From Trichomonas tenax (taxonomy: Eukaryota > Parabasalia > Trichomonadida > Trichomonadidae), in NCBI GenBank assembly GCA_023091735.1, contig JALKBU010000548.1, positions 1 through 33,868 on the forward strand: a stretch of DNA of 33,868 nt, written 5' to 3'. The notes beneath the pieces were generated by a model, which was not told where the DNA came from, searched no databases, and was given only the letters and a program-made list of their open reading frames with translations. The position numbers and the translations under genes are program-made. Positions 28,966-33,868 of this stretch are shown piece by piece (within the stretch, counting starts at the first letter, position 1; every line of letters starts with the position of its first letter).

Positions 28966-31495
28966 TTAATCTCTTGGCTTTGTTCCAATCGCTTGCTTGA
29001 GGAATTCAAGGAACATTGGATCAACCTGCCTGCCTGCGAATATTCCATCTTGATTTGCTCTAAACTGTTCCTCAAATTCGCCCATTAATTTATGGAAGTT
29101 GCCTGCCTTCTTAACTTCTTCTCCCATATCATCATCCGATACATCAGCTTTGACATCAACATTCTCAACTGACTTGAGGAGTCCATTATATTTGGCTCCG
29201 AAAACCTTCTGCATGTCTTCATCTTTGTATTTGAACATGCACTTCAAGATTTCCTTATTCTTGGATCTCTCGATTGGAGTCAAGATTGTATATCTGCCTT
29301 TGTGCATTATATCAATGCTGGCACCATGCTTGAGTAAGTAGCAAGCAATTTTTGTGTGATCGCCATTAATAGCAGCAACCAATGGAGTGACATCTTTGGA
29401 ATCTGCAAAGTTCAAGTTTGCTCCACCACGAATAAGCACTTTTGCAACTCCAAGTTTGCCCTTGGATGCAGCCAAAAGAGGTGGCATTGCCCCCTCACTG
29501 CCAATCAATTCCTTGTTAGCACCGGCCTCAACGAGCAACTTCGCACACTTGTGGGAATTTTTAATTGCGCAAATATGTAAAACAGTATTATTTTGTTTGT
29601 CTTTGATTTCCAAATTGGCAACATGATCGATCAAAACTTGTAAAGCCTCTGCATTATCGAATTTGCATGCAACGTGAACAGCAGTGTGTTTATCTCTATC
29701 GAGACGATCAATTTCAACTCATTTTTCGAGAACTATTTTCATGATTTCGGCATTGTTTTTAACAGCAAGTAATCCAAGAACAGGTCTGTTATCACGGCCA
29801 ACAATATCAAGCCTTGTGCCCATCTCAATCATTCTCTTCAACAATGCATTATCTTCGATTTCAACAGCTCTTTCAATTGGCATCATTTCAGGAGGTGTTG
29901 GGAAATCGATTTGCTTAACTCTATCAAGAATCATGTTTGCGATTTCAGCATTACCCATTCCAAGTGCCATAAGGAGAGGAGAGTTGCATTTGTTGTCTGT
30001 ATACTCGAGCTTGCAGTTTCCTTGAATAAGAGTTTTAGAAACTTGCTTTCGTTCAACTTGCAAAGCAATCGAAATCGGAGCAATGCCTCTTTCATCCTGA
30101 ATATCGAGATTTGCCCCCTTTTCGATAAGAAGCTTGCCAAGTTCCAAATCTCCATTGTATGAAGCGCCCCAAAGCGGTGGCTGAAAGACTTTGTTAACAA
30201 GATTTGGATTTGCGCCTTCATGGAGTAAGAATTTAGCAGCATCTGAATGTTTGACGTTTGTCGCGAGATTAAGTGGTGTTTGACCATCGTTGTTTCTTTC
30301 GTTGATATTTGCACCAGCATCTAAAAGCTTTTTGAGAGCGAGTGGCCTCGAAAAATCGCGAATTCCTGAGTGGAGTATTGCCTTTGACATTTTCTTTAAT
30401 GTTAATTGGTGCCTTATGTTTGATGAGCATATCAAGGATCATAATGTTCTCTATCTCTGCAGCATAATGCATAATGGACTTGTTATTGGGATCGAGAACA
30501 TTAACATCTGCGCCATTTTCAAGAAGATAAAGAACAATATTTGGAGAATTTGATGCAACACCAATAAATAAAGGCGTCATCATTGACTTAGGTGAGAAAT
30601 TAACGTTAGCGCCTTTCTCGACGAGATACTTCAATAGAGCAATGAAGCCATTGTCTGCACCACACATTAAAAGAGTCATATCTCGTTTATCAACGAAGTC
30701 AACATTCTTGACGCGATTGAGTTTCTCAAATAGTAAAGGAATGTTGAAAGACTTAACGATCTCTTCGAAAACTGGAGCGAGTCTGTACTTTTGGACAAAA
30801 AGTGGTGACAATTCCGGATTATGAGACATCGCGAACATGAACATTATATCCTTTGTTGGAGTGACTTTTGTTAAACAAAAATCGATGATTTCCTGGTTCT
30901 TTGATAGAAATGCGCATCCTAATGTGTTCTGTGTGAGCTTGACCTTGTGGTTCTTAAGGAAATTGAAGCATTTGACGCTGTCGCATCTTGCAGCGAAATC
31001 AAGAAGATTTGGATCATCACCAATCCTAACATTTGGTGTAAACTGCTTAGTTTTAGCGTATTGCTGTAACTGATCGATTAAATCGTTTGCAACAATGTAT
31101 TCGATCGTTCATGCCTTCAGTGAAAAGATTAATTTGTCTGTTAGTATTCTTCGAGTTTCTTCTGCCTCTTGGCCTGGTATCAAACCTTGCCTGACCAAAA
31201 TTGTGTGCATTATATCGGAAATGTCGTCATTTGAGTTGTTTGGGAACATCTTATACTTATTTATAAGCTTTTTCATGAAACGGAGTAGAATTGGCTGCTT
31301 CTTGACGTAGTATTTGTATAAATTGCTGACAATAACAGCAAAAACACGCGCATCCAACAAAATTGCAGAAATAACTTTAGTAACAGCGGTATAAGTTGGG
31401 TCAAATGTTGGCTCAGAGAGGTCTCAAAACATGTCTATCGCGATTGAGATTTAGTTTAACTCTGATGTCATTGGATACATTTCTTCTTCGGTCAT
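28966..31495 (-). pseudogene. Large ankyrin-repeat gene with four in-frame stops and one frameshift
   Basis: From ATG at 31495 a single ankyrin-protein frame of about 840 codons can be followed. The trichomonad N-terminal region (GDDPNLLDFAARCDSVKCFN) precedes many ankyrin repeats, including VKGNTPL, ANINERNNDGQTPLNLA and TVLHICAIKNSHKCAKLLVE. The frame is interrupted by TAA at 31451-31453, by TGA at 31424-31426, 31109-31111 and 29719-29721, and by one frameshift near 30385. The sense of the protein continues across every break. It ends normally at 28966 with a helical tail. It is a recent pseudogene, or a gene read through by an unknown mechanism. Ankyrin proteins of this type are binding scaffolds of unknown role. 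Confidence 0.85.
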
Positions 31496-32097
31496 TTTAT
31501 TTTTTTAAACGTCATCATTGCCACGTAAACAATTTACTTGGCAAAAACATCTCATTATTATTTTCGATGTTTTGCACCTAATATATGATATTGTTTAATA
31601 TCTATCAAATAATTAAAAGTACATTTACATGCATATTACGTGTCTTATGTAATTTTATTGAATTTCTGTATATGAAGCGAAATTATCAAATTGTGTATTA
31701 AATTAGTTTTTGTTTATATTGATTGTTACAGATATTAGGCCTAAAAGATTTTTTGATGTTTTCATATTGAAGAAATGCTCTAAATAAATTGAAATGGAAA
31801 ATTATCGATTGAGTTTTATAAAAAAATAAGAATATTGTTTTATAAATATATATAAAAGTATTAATACACAAGTTCTATATAGTAAACTTAAAAATACAAT
31901 GGAAAATTGAGGAATTTTGATTGTTCATTGTCGGTTGGTTTCTATTTTAGGGATAACCATGTGTGGACATGATGCATGAGTTATACGCTGTTGTGTGATG
32001 TGATTCATTAAAGACAAAACATTGATAATGACAAAAATCGGATTCGACATTCAATTGAATGATTAAGGTTAAAAATTAAATGAAATAAGATTAGGGA
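31496..32097. other. AT-rich spacer
   Basis: It holds the motif pair at 31518-31544, a weaker ATTACGTGTC (31636-31645), and ATTAAGGTTAAAAA (32062-32075). No gene is seen. Confidence 0.55.
31518..31544. promoter_or_regulatory. Inverted pair of GCCACGTAAA-type motifs upstream of the ankyrin gene
   Basis: TTGCCACGTAAA and TTTACTTGGCAA face each other with three bases between and one mismatch in 12, starting 23 bp before the ankyrin ATG. This symmetric arrangement resembles a binding site for a dimeric protein. Inferred. Confidence 0.45.
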
Positions 32098-32320
32098 ATG
32101 CTCCTTCGGGAGTGGAGTAAATTCTACAGTGGAAGTGTAACTCCTGATGATTCTGAAACAAGATATGAATCCTCAGCATTCAGTGGTAATTTTTATGTTT
32201 CTGATAGCTCGTTTTCAAGTTTAACCAATAGAGCAATTGCAATAACATGTTCTAGTGGCACAAATTGCTTAATTGAAACTACTTCATTCACCAGTTGTTC
32301 AAGCACAGATCATGAAGGAA
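32098..32320 (+). pseudogene. Fragment of a Pmp-like beta-helix surface protein gene
   Basis: Codons from 32098 to about 32320 encode a Ser/Thr/Cys-rich strand-turn pattern (FSGNFYVSDSSFSSLTNRAI, then LIETTSFTSCSS) like the polymorphic-membrane-protein (Pmp) type right-handed beta-helix repeats common in trichomonad surface proteins. No signal peptide precedes it, and the pattern stops abruptly where transposase-like sequence begins in the same frame. It is probably a gene scrap rather than a real start. A CTCC-TTCG-GGAG hairpin overlaps the first codons. Confidence 0.55.
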
Positions 32321-33754
32321 TGGTACATGCAATCAAAAAGCGCTGGGCTGGAAATACGAGAGAGGGAAAGAAAATGAAAGCACATAAGTTCGACGATAGA
32401 GCAGATAGATTCGAGAAAAAGCAAGAACTACAAAATGCTGAAGAAACTGACAATGAGAACATCCTTACTTTCAAACTCGATGTGTCGGGCTGCTCCGATG
32501 AACAAATTGCGATCATAAAGACTCTCTTCCAGAATCTCCGTAGAGATAAAGCAGGATATAGATTCGATGAATTTACACTTGAGCTTGCTTTTACAATCAA
32601 TTTCTATTCACTAAGTGCGCTTGATGTATTAGTACAGAAGCTTCCTTTACCTTCAAACTGATCAGTTTATAGACATTATGGAGAAACTCTACAAATCATC
32701 AAGCAAGCGCTATTAATGAGTTAAAATATCCAAACATCGTAAATCAACAGAAAGTGTATGGAACAGTTGCAATTGATACTATGAAAATGAATGAGTGGTC
32801 TTCAGGAGAAAAAGGCAAAATGAACAGTCTCTTTGTATTTTACTTTATGCCTTTATCCTGTGATTTGCAGAAGCTCATTATGGCAACAATTCCATACTTT
32901 CATGGAAAATGTAATGAAGAAATACGGGATAAGATTGAAGCAGTTCTAAATACTGCGAAGCAATACTTATCTGTGCGTTATGTGTGCACTGATGTTGACG
33001 GCGGTTATCGCCAATATCAACTTAACTTCACACAAAATGTAGATTTCAATAATTTCGAAAATGTCCAGCCGACAATTGATCAGAATATCGCCGCTGAGTG
33101 TCCAATCTTTATTACAAATGTTATTCATTACGCTAAGAATAGACGATCAGCTCTCATCCTCTATGTCGACAATCATGTTGTTTCTCCTGTTGAAACAACC
33201 ATGACATGTAACATCGAAAAAATTCTTGACACTTTTGATGTCGGCGATGCTCTTTATGATGTTGGAAGAAATGCAGCGATGCAAGATCACTATCCAATCG
33301 CGTTATTCTCAATCTCCGTATTAAGGGCCTGCACTTTAAAGGGTTACTGGCCTGATGTGATTTATATTGGATTGATTTGCTTTTGGATGGAGGCGATCCG
33401 CAACACTGTCCTAGACAGGGAGAGCAGGTTATGTTTACTGATGATTTCATACATGATAACAAATAGACTATATCAAGTATTGAATGATGATGGCTTACCT
33501 AAAGATGTTAAAGCCACTGGAGGCAAAAAGTGTTAAACTGCAAATATTATTTTGCACCAAAAGAAGCTATCGAAAGAGCAATTGTGATAATTGCAGTTAC
33601 ATATTATGAGCTCGCGCAAAACGACCAGTTGAATTTCAGTCGGTTAACTACCATGTCCTCTGAACATCTTTTCGGAAGGGAGAGAACAAAAGCTAGACCT
33701 AACGATAGCTATGAAAATACAGTCAATAACTTTGCAGCTATAGTTAGTAATTAG
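32321..33754 (+). pseudogene. Broken DDE-type transposase-like gene
   Basis: Three overlapping frames encode consecutive parts of one protein. The first ends at 32661 (LAFTINFYSLSALDVLVQKL then PLPS, like the conserved segment before the catalytic domain in several DDE transposases). The second (to 33536) has candidate acidic residues in VAIDTM and YVCTDVDGG. The third (33530-33754) has a candidate final Glu in MSSEHLFGRER. Frame changes lie between about 32640 and 32755 and at about 33530. The family could not be named; a P-element/THAP9-like or hAT-like origin is possible. A long hairpin overlaps the TAG stop. Confidence 0.5.
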
Positions 33755-33803
33755 ATGTTCGCACCATCCACGACTACGCCGTGGCTACTGCGAACATCTT
33801 TTT
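33753..33803 (+). terminator. Perfect 11-bp hairpin with inner stem and T run at the end of the transposase-like gene
   Basis: AGATGTTCGCA (33753-33763) pairs with TGCGAACATCT (33789-33799). Inside, CCACG (33768-33772) pairs with CGTGG (33780-33784), and five Ts follow (33799-33803). The TAG stop (33752-33754) touches the 5' arm. It looks like an intrinsic-type terminator or an element end. The function is inferred. Confidence 0.5.
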
Positions 33804-33868
33804 AAATATATTTACGACAGAGTTAGTTTTACAAGTTAGGTCCCCCCATATAAAAAATAAATTTTTGA

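Noticed and set aside
29719..29721. TGA recoding (for example selenocysteine or code change) in the ankyrin gene
   Set aside because: TGA ends the intact G3BP-like gene, a TAA and a frameshift also interrupt the ankyrin gene, and no recoding structure was seen. Every stop codon can arise by a C-to-T change, so stop type alone is not informative.
1..33868. tRNA, rRNA or CRISPR array
   Set aside because: No T-arm consensus outside coding DNA, no rRNA core sequence, and no regularly spaced short direct repeats other than those described.

Overview
The window looks like nuclear DNA of a trichomonad (Parabasalia), perhaps Tritrichomonas or a relative. The reasons are AT-rich spacers, intronless genes on both strands, and a mix of typical families: BspA-like leucine-rich repeat (LRR) proteins, large ankyrin-repeat proteins with the trichomonad N-terminal region, a TKL kinase with an Armadillo-like tail, a Pmp-like beta-helix fragment, a Myb fragment and transposase remains. 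Gene stops include TAA, TAG and TGA, so the standard code applies. The genus is inferred from general knowledge, not proved. No tRNA, rRNA or CRISPR array was recognised.

Layout. 1-2.8 kb: an intact BspA-like gene built from eleven near-identical 69-bp units, ending in a strong hairpin, then a spacer with two GC-rich islands. 2.8-20.3 kb: mainly intact housekeeping-type genes. On the minus strand these are an ER Hsp70 (BiP), a HEAT/importin-like protein, a TKL kinase with a helical-repeat tail, a 1614-residue helical-repeat protein with a CHAT/separase-like C-terminus that seems to lack its catalytic pair, and an Armadillo-like protein. On the plus strand are a small chromodomain-like protein and an NTF2+RRM (G3BP-like) protein. 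20.3-24.2 kb: AT-rich DNA with a 300-bp inverted-repeat element (MITE-like) that carries a 21-bp tandem array, a 5'-truncated Myb pseudogene, and a small unrecognised gene. 24.2-33.9 kb: mostly decaying genes, namely a frameshifted BspA-like gene, two ankyrin pseudogenes (one with four in-frame stops and one frameshift over about 840 codons), and a Pmp-like fragment joined to a broken transposase-like gene that ends in a long hairpin. An intact CDC50-family gene lies among them.

The signal that links the region is a 10-bp motif, consensus GMCAYGTAAA. It sits roughly 15-100 bp upstream of at least five start codons in either orientation, clusters five times in 127 bp before the kinase gene, and occurs twice in each arm of the inverted-repeat element. 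A second candidate promoter element, the 16-mer CATAAGGTTATATTTT, is identical upstream of the first BspA gene and the CHAT-like gene. Together they suggest two promoter classes, and a possible link between a mobile element and promoter motifs. BiP and the CDC50 protein would act in the secretory and membrane system, the importin-like protein in nuclear transport, and the G3BP-like protein in mRNA handling. No operon-like pathway is apparent.
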